A DNA stretch of 34,958 nucleotides from Halobacteriovoraceae bacterium (GCA_002706205.1 PAKC01000021.1:1-34958); one strand, 5' to 3'. Positions 24,290 through 31,623 are shown, counted from the stretch's first letter. The notes: a model not told the origin generated them from the sequence alone. Translations and numbers: made by a program.

Positions 24290-24402
24290 AAACTTCTGAT
24301 ATCATTGAATTTCAACATACCCCATACTACCTAGATCATCAGTATTTAACTCAAAAATATAGCTTTGAGGGCTTTACAGCTAATGAAGTTTCACAAGAGA
24401 TA

Positions 24403-24705
24403 ATGTCCTCCAGATCAACAGTCACGAAGTATATCAATGATTTTGGCATTGCAAAAAGAGAAGTAGGTTCGAATAAGAATCGTAAACGAGGTGTTCCCTA
24501 TGGGTATGAGTTCGTTGATGGAGAACTTAAAGAAGTAACCAGTGAACAGGAAGTGATCTCACTAATTGCTAAGCTTAGGAAGTTAGAAATGAGCTTTGGG
24601 AAGATTGCAAGAGTACTGAATGATCAACAAGTTCCAACTAAAAATAAAGTGAAACTGTGGGATAGAAAAACTGTCTATGTAATTTATCAAAGGAGTAAAA
24701 AATGA
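24403..24705 (+). CDS. Recombinase-type helix-turn-helix protein, copy 2; real N-terminus probably upstream
   Basis: From ATG 24403 the product is 100 residues: the end of an HTH (SSRSTVTKYINDFGI) and a Recombinase-type C-terminal module (KLRKLEMSFGKIARVLNDQQVPTKNKVKLWDRKTVYVI). The in-frame codons back to about 24292 continue the homology to copy 1 (DHQYLTQKY, FTANEVSQEIM against NKELLYQKY, LNELAVEFGV), so the true protein is longer. Yet between the in-frame stop at 24241 and 24403 there is no ATG, GTG or TTG; where copy 1 has ATG, copy 2 has ACT (24292). Translation may use a rare start (ATC/ATT near 24301) or a frameshift from the ATG at 24243, or the gene may be damaged. Its stop overlaps the next gene by four bases, arguing it is or was translated. 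Confidence 0.6.
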   Translation: MSSRSTVTKYINDFGIAKREVGSNKNRKRGVPYGYEFVDGELKEVTSEQEVISLIAKLRKLEMSFGKIARVLNDQQVPTKNKVKLWDRKTVYVIYQRSKK

Positions 24706-25094
24706 ATTATTTAAATGTTAATGAAATTAAGAATCACTTTGTAAAGGTGCCTCATGCCCTTTTGCAAGATAATAGGCTTAAACCAACTCAGAAGCTCGTA
24801 CTAATTTACATCATGGGAAGAGCTTGGGATACGACAAGGACTTGGCCGACTAGAGATGAAATTGCAACCCATTGTGGAATCTCACTTAAGACTGTGTCTA
24901 ACTGTACAAAATTTCTTTCTGAAAATAGCTACATCGAGATAAGAAATAAAGAAGATAAGCCTGGTAGGAACAATGTTTATCACATCATTGATAGGTATTC
25001 ATGGAAGGATATATGTTGGAAAAAGTCACAAGTTAAACGAGTAAAGGAAGAAATTGATACTTTGAATGAGAAAAAACAGAACATTCAAATGTGA
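24702..25094 (+). CDS. Winged-helix (HTH_36-like) replication-type protein
   Basis: A 130-residue protein starting in an ATGA overlap with the HTH copy 2 gene. Residues ~12-85 form a winged helix of the kind found at the N-terminus of phage and plasmid replication initiators: FVKVPHALLQDNRLKPTQKLVLIYIMGR, then TRDEIATHCGISLKTVSNCTKFLSENSYI as the HTH and a basic wing RNKEDKPGRNNVYHI. The tail is charged. The next gene could supply the second half of a split replication protein, with which it overlaps by four bases. This suggests an integrated phage- or plasmid-like element. Confidence 0.7.
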   Translation: MNYLNVNEIKNHFVKVPHALLQDNRLKPTQKLVLIYIMGRAWDTTRTWPTRDEIATHCGISLKTVSNCTKFLSENSYIEIRNKEDKPGRNNVYHIIDRYSWKDICWKKSQVKRVKEEIDTLNEKKQNIQM

Positions 25095-25546
25095 AGAAAA
25101 GTGTCACTAATAAGATAAATCTAAATAATATAAAAGAATTAAATAAAAGTTCTGATGATGAAAACTCTAAAGATACAGTTAAGATACAAATGCACTTTGA
25201 TGAACAACTAAAAAACTATGGGTATGAAACATTGAAACCTAGTCCAAAGACCTACTCTCAATGGAAAGGGGTTTTGAAAAAATATAGAGGTTTAGATCGG
25301 ACTAAGGATGTTGTAACCTACGTTGTCAAAAACTGGAAAGATCTAAGAATTAAGAAGGGTTGGAAGTCACCCTTCCCAAATGTTAATTACTTTGCAGGGT
25401 GGTACACAGATGAGATATATCAGCAGTTATTTAGCAAGTGTAAGCCTGATGGTTTCAAATTAGACATAGAATTGGCGAGAGAGATGGGGTTTAGATTTGG
25501 AAATGACATTCATGAGAATATGTTTGATGAGGAAAGACAACTTTAG
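25091..25546 (+). CDS. Unrecognised protein in phage/plasmid-like operon
   Basis: A 151-residue protein beginning at GTG 25091 in a GTGA overlap with the previous gene. After a Ser/Asn/Lys-rich N-terminus (to about residue 30), it has a compact helical region with KTYSQWKGVLKKYRGLDRTKDVVTYVVKNW and FPNVNYFAGWYTDEIYQQLF. It resembles the C-terminal parts of phage replication organiser proteins in tone, but I cannot name a family. The overlap with the winged-helix gene suggests that the two act together in DNA replication or its control. Confidence 0.6.
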   Translation: MKKSVTNKINLNNIKELNKSSDDENSKDTVKIQMHFDEQLKNYGYETLKPSPKTYSQWKGVLKKYRGLDRTKDVVTYVVKNWKDLRIKKGWKSPFPNVNYFAGWYTDEIYQQLFSKCKPDGFKLDIELAREMGFRFGNDIHENMFDEERQL

Positions 25547-25611
25547 TCTGATTAAAACTCTCAGTTGAATTTATTAAAGCTTCACTTAGAATAGTTTTAA
25601 AGGGAATTGAT

Positions 25612-26085
25612 ATGTATAAGCTTTTACTTTTAACTATCCTGATAAGCTGTAGTAGCAGTAAATCTTCTAAGACTACAGATAAAATGCCTGAACTAACTCG
25701 GAATCCAGAGTGCCTTGAGCAAAACAAGATGATTATAAAAGAAATCTATGATGATGCAGTGTTTGCACAGCTTTGCCCTGAAAAGTATAAAAGTTACTAC
25801 GACGACTCCTTTGATGCATGTAGTGATGGTACAAGGATATTCATTGAACTAGACCCTAAGAAAAATAATTACGTTGACCATCAGAAAGTTACCCTTAGTG
25901 AGAGCAAGTGCTTTGTGAATAATGGTGTTCTTGTTTATGAAGATGAATTTGATGGACAAATGAAGCAAATGGTTCAGAATGTGATAAAGCAAAGAACAGG
26001 TGAGGATGTTGATCTTGGTGATAATATTAGAAGAGTCAGAAAGGTTAAAATTGTAGAATCAATGGTTCCTGTTTCTAAAAATTAA
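25612..26085 (+). CDS. Small lipoprotein, unknown function
   Basis: A 157-residue lipoprotein: signal MYKLLLLTILISC with lipobox Cys13 followed by a Ser-rich linker. The mature region has four further cysteines (in ECLEQ, AQLCPEKY, DACSDG and SKCFV) that may form two disulphides, and an acidic middle. AAGGGA precedes the ATG by six bases. It is the last intact gene before the transposon-scarred region and stands alone after the replication-type genes. No family recognised. Confidence 0.7.
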   Translation: MYKLLLLTILISCSSSKSSKTTDKMPELTRNPECLEQNKMIIKEIYDDAVFAQLCPEKYKSYYDDSFDACSDGTRIFIELDPKKNNYVDHQKVTLSESKCFVNNGVLVYEDEFDGQMKQMVQNVIKQRTGEDVDLGDNIRRVRKVKIVESMVPVSKN

Positions 26086-26106
26086 TTGTGCCTTGTTAAA
26101 GGTATC

Positions 26107-26253
26107 CTATCTTCCACCCATTCCATCTGTGCCTTTGGGTATTGGTTCCCTAGTTTCATCTAAGCCATCGTACTCAACAACGATAATAGATACAGCTTTG
26201 TTAGCAGGGATTTGAATTCTTTCATACACAGAAAGATAAGGGCTCTTCTCGGT
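26107..26253 (-). pseudogene. C-terminal remnant of an unidentified protein, cut by an ISL3-type element
   Basis: Read on the - strand, a frame ends at TAG 26109-26107 and encodes YLSVYERIQIPANKAVS then IIVVEYDGLDETREPIPKG and a Gly-rich end. The frame looks coding but has no start: an in-frame TGA lies at 26256-26254 and the coding look stops at about 26240, where transposon-end-like sequence (GGGCTCTTCTCGG) begins. It is therefore the last ~43 codons of a gene whose front part was lost by insertion. Function unknown. Confidence 0.55.
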
Positions 26254-26565
26254 TCATAGTGGGAAGCAGTGTTTCCAAACTAATTTAGTACGGTAGGCAC
26301 AAGTTCATTTTCTGATAAAATAATTTTGCAACAAACATTTTATTGGAAAGGAGAACTTATGCCTGAATCTAAGCTTAGCAATTTTTTAGGACTACCTGAA
26401 CTAAAACTCACTAAAAAAGTCTTTCAATTCAAGAAAACTATGATTTTCTACTTTAAGAAAATATCTAAAGAAGAAGTTTGCCCCAAATGCGCAACTTTAT
26501 CTTCAACCTGCTATGACAAAAGAGAAGTGACTATAAAAGATACTCCTCTAAGAGACAATGTATGA
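26240..26565 (+). mobile_element. Truncated ISL3-family insertion sequence (left end and transposase start)
   Basis: The left part starts with GGGCTCTTCTCGGTTCATAG, the style of ISL3-family terminal repeats, within a disrupted gene. It contains the first 68 codons of the transposase and stops abruptly near 26560, where IS110-type sequence takes over. No right end or transposase remainder is found to the right of the IS110-like element, so part was deleted. Confidence 0.6.
26359..26565 (+). pseudogene. ISL3-family transposase, N-terminal fragment
   Basis: From ATG 26359 (AAAGGAGA ribosome binding site) the product is MPESKLSNFLGLPELKL and so on for 68 residues, with CPKCATLSSTCYDKREVTIKD, the N-terminal zinc-finger-like part of ISL3 transposases (CPxC near the start, then a second Cys). 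Intact members are around 400 residues, so this piece lacks the whole DDE catalytic domain and is inactive. The frame ends within four codons of the presumed junction with the IS110-type element. Confidence 0.75.
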
Positions 26566-26690
26566 AAGCAGCATCGCCTAATAGTTGTAACCTATTTGGA
26601 CGTTAACTAGGAATTACCTTGTATGCGTCAAACCTCGTAGGTGAATAGGCCTTAGAATATTAGTTGCGAAACAATATTTCTAAACAAAGG
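26566..26690 (+). ncRNA. Structured left flank of IS110 element, possible bridge-RNA region
   Basis: CCTATT (26591) can pair with AATAGG (about 26645), TTTGGACG (26595-26602) with CGTCAAA (26626-26632) with one bulge, and AATATT with a second AATATT just before the RBS. IS110 elements encode a bridge RNA in one non-coding flank; this one or the right flank is the candidate. Confidence 0.35.
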
Positions 26691-26701
26691 AGATGCCGCT
26701 T

Positions 26702-27739
26702 ATGAAGTATTTTATCGGACTTGATGCCCATAGTACAACCTCAACTTTTGCCGTAGTTGACCAAACTGGAAAGTGTGTTCATAGAAGTACAGTAAAAACC
26801 TCTGAAAAGAATTTGTCTTACGTTATCAGTCAAATAAATGGAGAGAGAGTATTAACTTTTGAAGAATCCACTATATCTCAATGGTTATATCTTCAACTTC
26901 GTGAATATGTCGATGATCTCATTGTTTGCAACCCTGTTTATGTGGCAAAAAAACAAGGGGCCAAAACTGATTTTAGAGATGCACTTCATCTTGCTCAGGA
27001 ATTAAGAACTGGTCACCTCACACCTGTATATCACGATTCTTCTCATTGGATTCAGCTCAGAGTATCTGTGAGTGGATATCTAGATGTTGTTGAAGAGATT
27101 GTTCGAACGAAGAATAGATTGAAAGCAGTGTTTAGAGCAGAAGCGCTTAATACTGATGAAAACTCCTTTTATAAAAATAAACACCGTACAGTTGAGCTAC
27201 ATAATGAGTCGGCTAGATTTGTTGCTGAAAGATTATTTGCTCAAATTGAATATCTTGAAGAAGAAAAACTGAAATATATTGATCTCTTTAGACGTAATCA
27301 AAAGAAGTATCGTCCCATCAGAAATCTTATGACAATACCAGGGATTAGTATTATTAGGGCGAACATAATAGTGGCACTTGTATGTCAACCAGCGAGGTTT
27401 AAAAATAAGCATCAGTTCTGGGGATATTGTATGCTGGTTCGGCATATCCAAAAGTCTGGTGGGCGAATTTACGGTAACAAAAGAGTTTTTGGCAGACGGG
27501 AGTTAAGAGATATTTTTATTGGTGCTGCGGAAAATGCAATGAGAACAAAGACGACTCTACGTGATCATTACGATGCATTGAGAGTAAGAGGAGTCAACCA
27601 TAAAGATGCAAAGGTTAGTTTAGCAAGACAGATATCTTCAATAAGTTTGAGCTGTCTAAAAAATAATGAAATATATCAGGATGATTACAGGGAGAGACTT
27701 AAGGAAAGAAAAAAAGTTCGGCAAATGCTGAGTCAGTAA
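26702..27739 (+). CDS. IS110-family DEDD transposase
   Basis: A 345-residue transposase. The N-terminal RuvC-like DEDD domain shows FIGLDAHSTT (first Asp), TFEEST (Glu) and KTDFRDALHLAQ (two Asp). The C-terminal Tnp20 domain has LMTIPGISIIRANIIVALV followed by FKNKHQFWGYCML and a conserved serine-bearing region (QKSGGRIYGNK). I start at ATG 26702 because AAAGGAG (26685-26691) is properly spaced there and directly abuts the earlier ATG 26693. The frame is uninterrupted, so the enzyme may still be active. Known members recombine using an element-encoded bridge RNA. It sits inside a truncated ISL3 transposase gene. Confidence 0.93.
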   Translation: MKYFIGLDAHSTTSTFAVVDQTGKCVHRSTVKTSEKNLSYVISQINGERVLTFEESTISQWLYLQLREYVDDLIVCNPVYVAKKQGAKTDFRDALHLAQELRTGHLTPVYHDSSHWIQLRVSVSGYLDVVEEIVRTKNRLKAVFRAEALNTDENSFYKNKHRTVELHNESARFVAERLFAQIEYLEEEKLKYIDLFRRNQKKYRPIRNLMTIPGISIIRANIIVALVCQPARFKNKHQFWGYCMLVRHIQKSGGRIYGNKRVFGRRELRDIFIGAAENAMRTKTTLRDHYDALRVRGVNHKDAKVSLARQISSISLSCLKNNEIYQDDYRERLKERKKVRQMLSQ

Positions 27740-28058
27740 ATAACATTAACAAAATCCTAGGAGCTTGAACTCACAGGGAAGTGAAGATAGAAGCGATCCT
27801 TTTTCCACTCTACAAGACGGGAAAACGATTTAATTTATAGTTAAAGGATTAGCTTCAGGTAAACTTAGGATGGCGGATGAGGCCCAATATCTTCTTGACG
27901 GTTTAACGATAAAACACGTCCAATAAGAGACTGGCACTCCGCCGTTTTATATCCAACATTGTTTTGGCATAAGTTTGAGACTTAAGGCCCAATCAGAAGA
28001 ATGAATGCGTTGTTAATTCCATTTATAACAATATAAAGTTTGCCCAATAAAATAACTT
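27740..28058 (+). ncRNA. Structured right flank of IS110 element, candidate bridge RNA or subterminal repeats
   Basis: No coding frame. A long imperfect hairpin spans 27872-27943: GGCGGA pairs with TCCGCC, and inside TCTT-c-TTGACG (27890-27900) pairs with CGTCCAA-t-AAGA (27917-27928). GGCCCAAT occurs at 27881-27888 and 27986-27993 and GCCCAAT at 28042-28048. The TTGACG/CGTCCAA arms are the reverse complement of the TTTGGACG/CGTCAAA arms on the left side of the transposase gene. This could be the guide RNA or a pair of subterminal repeats. Confidence 0.4.
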
Positions 28059-28603
28059 GTGAATTTAAACTTAGATTTTATTAGTGAAAAGTTTGGCGAT
28101 GGCAAAGTGGCCGAACTTAATTTATCCCCAAAAATGGGGACAATGGTGAAAAATATTCAGAAACCACTTGCTTTCATACAGAAGAAAGAAACAATGGCTC
28201 TGATCCTGTCTTTTATGATCGTGAAATTAAAAAGATTAGAGATGTTTTTTGTCATTCAGGATCTGCTGGCACGAAGTTATGGCAAACCCTTTGTGATATT
28301 TACCTGAGAAAGCAATTGCAAATAGAGTACAAAGCTCTTCAAAAATTAAATGTGAATTATCTGAGTAGTTATAAAGAAGAAATGGTAGATCTTTTTCATA
28401 AAAAAATCACATGGGAATCAGCAATTGATATCTGTTCCGATGTTGGAGTAGGCTTCTCTGATGCAATGATTTTAAATGCCTTGCAATCTACTCATCTACC
28501 TTTTTCGATTAGTTTAGATATGGACATGGCCGATGCTGTTAGAGCAAATTCAAATTTGAAGGATGTTGTGATGCCAGATGATTTAGTTGATAAAATGAGC
28601 TAA
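28059..28603 (+). pseudogene. Frameshifted gene, possibly PIN-like, adjacent to IS110
   Basis: Two frames together make one protein. The first runs from GTG 28059 (NLDFISEKFGDGKVAELNL) and loses sense near 28130; the second continues from there (NGDNGEKYSETTCFHTEER, then LWQTLCDIYLRKQL) to the TAG-free end at TAA-type stop 28603. The switch lies at CCCCAAAAATGGGG, so one base was gained or lost in the A run. The composite is about 180 residues and probably lacks its original N-terminus, cut by the element on the left. The C-terminal SDAMILNALQSTHLPFSISLDMDMADAV faintly resembles the last part of PIN-domain nucleases; weak. A sequencing error or programmed slippage are alternatives. Confidence 0.6.
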
Positions 28604-28690
28604 ATAGTAGATATTTATTTCTATATTTTATAAGTAAAACAAGATATTCCAAGTTAAGCAATTGAATGAAGAAAATGTTAGAGAGGTTTT

Positions 28691-28777
28691 ATGAGTATAT
28701 CGTTATTACATTTAAGTGATTTACACCTAAAGGAAGTTGATGGAGATTGGTGTAGTGAAAAAATCGAAGAATCCTAG
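28691..28777 (+). pseudogene. N-terminal stub of a calcineurin-like metallophosphoesterase
   Basis: From ATG 28691, with GAGAGG upstream, 28 codons read SISLLHLSDLHLKEVDG and end at TAG 28775. HLSDLHL is the first metal-binding block (D-x-H) of calcineurin-like phosphoesterases, always at the very N-terminus as here. The remaining ~200 or more residues are missing, and the sequence after about 28760 is unrelated, 70 bases before the tRNA-Gly 3' end. It is a truncation left by loss of the rest of an island gene. Confidence 0.6.
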
Positions 28778-28845
28778 TCCTGTGATTACAAATATTTAAA
28801 AACATTAGGGAATGTGTGTGAATGACAAATCTTGGTAAATTTAAA

Positions 28846-28921
28846 TGGAGCGGCTGATCGGGTTCGAACCGACGACCTTCTGCATGGCAAGCAGACGCTC
28901 TACCAACTGAGCTACAACCGC
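28846..28921 (-). tRNA. tRNA-Gly (GCC)
   Basis: A complete 76-base tRNA on the - strand. The acceptor arms GCGGTTG and CAGCCGC pair (one G-U), the D arm has the usual AGCTCAGTTGGTAGAGC, the anticodon stem-loop is TCTGC-TTGCCAT-GCAGA with anticodon GCC, and the T arm has GGTTCGAACC. CCA is encoded. The 3' end points left, towards the accessory DNA, which is the usual side for integration of mobile elements. Confidence 0.97.
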
Positions 28922-28938
28922 ATGTTTCTGATCATCAG

Positions 28939-28967
28939 ATATTAGGGATTTTAGACGTGAATGTCAA
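28939..28967 (-). promoter_or_regulatory. Predicted promoter of tRNA-Gly
   Basis: TTGACA (28967-28962) and TAATAT (28944-28939) are 17 bases apart on the - strand, just upstream of the tRNA; a CTGATCATCAG palindrome lies at the expected start region. Confidence 0.7.
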
Positions 28968-28971
28968 TTAA

Positions 28972-30291
28972 CTAGTTTAGTTTTTGTTCTAAAATTTTAA
29001 TAATTTTTATGAAGTTAGGATGGTCAAAACGATTATAAAGAAGAGGGAGTATTTCTTTTTTATTGTTTGGAAGCTCAGGGTCAAGAATAATTCGCGTAAA
29101 AGCATCAGCGATGATAAAAACTTTGACGAGCGGATGTAATATCTCAATATCTGTTTTTAAAAAGCCATGGCCATCATGTGAGCCTTGATGTTGTAAAACA
29201 ATTGTTTTTAGATATTCAGTTGCATTAGGAAAGAGAGCAACAACTTCTGCCGCTTTTTGAGCATGGGTGAGGACTTCTTCCTTTTCTGCTAATGTCAAAC
29301 CGGAGTAGTCTAGCTCCTCTTGAGAATTAATTTTTAATTGCCTGGTACTCTTTAAAGTAATATCTGAAAAAAAGCAAAGTTTTGTAAAAGTATTCAAGTG
29401 TCTTTGTTCGTACCAACTTTGTTTGGAAATGATAGTATGTCCGATGACACATGCCAGATGTGACTTTTGATAGGCAAAACTTATTTTATCACTAAGTAAG
29501 ATTTGTAATAAACTTGATAACTGAGGAACTGTTTTGACAGACTCAATCATTGAGTTAAGGCAAACATCTGTAAGTTCCAAAATCTCAGGTCTAATGGCCA
29601 GAGCTTGGACATAGCTTCTAATTATTTCATAGCTATTTGAGTTAGATAAAACTTGTTGGCCCAGAGTCTTATTTTTTTGGGAACTTTGGATAATTGAATT
29701 AATGAGATGAGTTGTAAAATACTGCTGATAATCTTTTGTAATATAAAAATTCTTTAATCCTTGCTCGGCATATCTTTGAATTTCTTGTTTATTAAAGCTA
29801 TCAGAGGCTTTAAGTCTTTTTACAAACTGAAAACGTTCCGAGGTTTTTTGAATTCGTATATAGATGTCACAAGGGGTGCTGTTCATGGAGTAAAAAAAAT
29901 TGATGGAAATAGGAATGAAATTATTTTTGTTCGCGGTCGCTTCTGGCGCTAATCCTAGAGTTTCGCAAGCATGTTGAGTCAGTAATTCCCAACTTATTTC
30001 TCTTTTTAATTGGAGAACTTTGTTGTGAAGTTTTTGTTCTTCTCCTAAGACGATTAAAGGAATGTTATATTGTGAAGCTTGAAGATATTGATAAATTGTA
30101 TAGGCGGTTTTTTCTTCGTGAACTTTGTCTGCACATATAATAAGGTCTATATTTGGAAGGATTTGAATCAGTTCAATCGCTTCTTTCGCATTAGAGCGCT
30201 CGATGACCTCAATATTGGCGTGAGAAGATAAGTTAAGGGCATATATTTTTTTGAGATCTTTATTTGGCTCAATTAAAATTGTCTGACTCAT
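28972..30291 (-). CDS. Receiver-like plus degenerate HD-GYP protein
   Basis: A 439-residue cytoplasmic protein. Residues 1-110 have the fold pattern of a response-regulator receiver (TILIEPNKDLKKIYALNL, IDLIICADKV, IPLIVLGEEQ) but the usual phosphoacceptor/acid pocket is altered. Residues ~270-420 look like an HD-GYP domain whose catalytic signatures have decayed: the HD pair is replaced by FFSDITLK, the HHE block reads QHQGSHDGHGF, with a remnant of the GYP turn, and KVFIIADAFTRI is the conserved following helix. It may bind cyclic-di-GMP or partner proteins without cleaving. It is a single gene upstream of the tRNA, on the same strand. Confidence 0.75.
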   Translation of the reverse strand: MSQTILIEPNKDLKKIYALNLSSHANIEVIERSNAKEAIELIQILPNIDLIICADKVHEEKTAYTIYQYLQASQYNIPLIVLGEEQKLHNKVLQLKREISWELLTQHACETLGLAPEATANKNNFIPISINFFYSMNSTPCDIYIRIQKTSERFQFVKRLKASDSFNKQEIQRYAEQGLKNFYITKDYQQYFTTHLINSIIQSSQKNKTLGQQVLSNSNSYEIIRSYVQALAIRPEILELTDVCLNSMIESVKTVPQLSSLLQILLSDKISFAYQKSHLACVIGHTIISKQSWYEQRHLNTFTKLCFFSDITLKSTRQLKINSQEELDYSGLTLAEKEEVLTHAQKAAEVVALFPNATEYLKTIVLQHQGSHDGHGFLKTDIEILHPLVKVFIIADAFTRIILDPELPNNKKEILPLLYNRFDHPNFIKIIKILEQKLN

Positions 30292-30348
30292 TTTAAAATA
30301 CTATCATGAAAAAATTAATTCTTTATTAATAAGAATAAAATCAGCAAC

Positions 30349-31398
30349 TTATAGTGATTTTAAAACAGATTCTTGATTTAGTAGCCTCCCAGAAAAGGCA
30401 ATTGATTCAGGATTAAAAGCAAATTGTTTTCCGTGTCCATTAGGATGGTCAATAACATAGTGAGGAATGGCCCAGCCTGGTAGGTCATCTCTCAGTTGGT
30501 TATAAATTTGTCTTCCTTCTTCTAGGGGGAGATAAAAGTGCATTGCACCTTTAGCTTGATCAGGATGGTGAAGATAATAAGGTGAAAAATTATTTTTAAT
30601 AATTTTATAAAAAAGCTCTTTTAGGATATCGGCGTTGTTATTAATATCTTTTAACAGGACTGTTTGAGTTCGCTTATCTAGTTGGGTCAGCTTTAATTTG
30701 TTTAGGGCTTGTTCTACTTCTTGGTCGATTTCACTAGGATGGTTGGTATGGACAACAAAAAGAACTCGTTGAAATTGAGTTGTGATTTGGTTAAAGAAAC
30801 TAATGAGTTCTTGATCAATTCTTGAAGGTAGAATTATAGGTGTTCGTGTATGAAAGCGAATAAAGAGAATGTTTTTTTTCGCCAAAACTTTTGTAATAGT
30901 TTTCAATTTAGGCGTGGTCAAAATTAAAGGGTCGCCTCCGGTTAAAATGACTTCATTGACCTCTGGATGATTGTCTAAATAACGAGATAATTCCTCTAAG
31001 TTTTGTTTGAAAATTGAATCATTATTAGAAAGTTCGTTTTTACGAAAGCAATAGCGACAGATAATAGGGCACACACTTGTTGGAGTAAAGAGAATACGTG
31101 ACTTATAGCGATGAATAATTCCATGGCCTTTGGCATTTTTTTTATCGCCAATGGGGTCTTGGACTCCTAAATCTTGTCTTTCTAATTGTTTAGGGATGAA
31201 TTGTTGCCACAAAGGTGATCTAGGTCCTTGAAGTTTTATTTTTTGAGCAAAGTGTTTTGGAATAAAAGATTGGTAGGGAATATGGATATTCTCCTGCAGA
31301 CCAAAAAAGTCTTTTATCTGTTGAGCATTTCTTAAAGCATCTTTAAATTGTTGCTTCCAACTTGTAGATGAATTATTTAATTCTTTTGGTTGTGGCAT
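30349..31398 (-). CDS. KamA-family radical SAM protein (lysine 2,3-aminomutase-like)
   Basis: A 349-residue radical SAM, PLP-dependent aminomutase relative. The [4Fe-4S]-SAM motif is Cys110-x3-Cys114-x2-Cys117 in SVCPIICRYCFRK, followed by ILTGGDPLIL. HPNGHGKQFAF near the end supplies Lys324 at the place of the PLP-binding lysine. Known members interconvert alpha- and beta-lysine; the EpmB branch modifies elongation factor P. The length (about 340-350) and the absence of the long C-terminal part fit the short bacterial branch. I start at ATG 31398 with AAGG upstream; the longer frame to 31428 has a nonsense-like MLFFFFLRL extension. It overlaps a small membrane protein gene by 26 bases, so they are coupled. 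Confidence 0.88.
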   Translation of the reverse strand: MPQPKELNNSSTSWKQQFKDALRNAQQIKDFFGLQENIHIPYQSFIPKHFAQKIKLQGPRSPLWQQFIPKQLERQDLGVQDPIGDKKNAKGHGIIHRYKSRILFTPTSVCPIICRYCFRKNELSNNDSIFKQNLEELSRYLDNHPEVNEVILTGGDPLILTTPKLKTITKVLAKKNILFIRFHTRTPIILPSRIDQELISFFNQITTQFQRVLFVVHTNHPSEIDQEVEQALNKLKLTQLDKRTQTVLLKDINNNADILKELFYKIIKNNFSPYYLHHPDQAKGAMHFYLPLEEGRQIYNQLRDDLPGWAIPHYVIDHPNGHGKQFAFNPESIAFSGRLLNQESVLKSL

Positions 31399-31567
31399 GA
31401 TTAACCTTAAAAAGAAAAAAAATAGCAATAAAGCTGATACTTATAAGTAATAAATTCGTTAAATTATCTAGTTTATTGATGAAGAGTGCGAAGAAACCTA
31501 AACAAAAAATAAAAATAATATTTATGCCTAGAATAAAAAAGGTAGAAAAAGTTTTGTTTTTTAGCAT
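31373..31567 (-). CDS. 64-residue two-helix membrane protein
   Basis: The frame from ATG 31567, with AAAGGAAG just upstream, encodes two hydrophobic helices (about residues 9-30 and 36-54) joined by a short polar loop, with a basic tail KVNHATTKRIK. It would be an integral inner-membrane protein. It overlaps the start of the KamA-like gene and is on the same strand, so the pair probably form one operon. Function unknown. Confidence 0.6.
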   Translation of the reverse strand: MLKNKTFSTFFILGINIIFIFCLGFFALFINKLDNLTNLLLISISFIAIFFLFKVNHATTKRIK

Positions 31568-31623
31568 GCACTTCCTTTAAGATGTAAAACAAAATATATC
31601 AAGTAAGAAATTTCTTGTCATGA

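Larger units (their letters stand above)
26562..28050 (+). mobile_element. IS110-family insertion sequence (approximate bounds)
   Basis: An intact DEDD transposase (26702-27739) is flanked by about 130 bases of non-coding DNA on the left and about 310 on the right, both rich in secondary structure. The left edge is placed where the ISL3 transposase is interrupted, the right edge before the frameshifted gene at 28059. IS110-family members lack ordinary terminal inverted repeats, so the exact ends cannot be fixed by eye. Confidence 0.65.

Noticed and set aside
24262-24290. tRNA 3'-end remnant in the HTH leader (and at 16296-16315)
   Set aside because: T-loop-like and CCA-like bases are present but the partner strand of the T stem is missing in both copies; kept only as a possibility in the finding.
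28316-28603. Independent 95-residue gene starting at TTG 28316
   Set aside because: Coding character continues upstream in the same frame to about 28121 and joins the frame from 28059 across an A run, so it is one broken gene.
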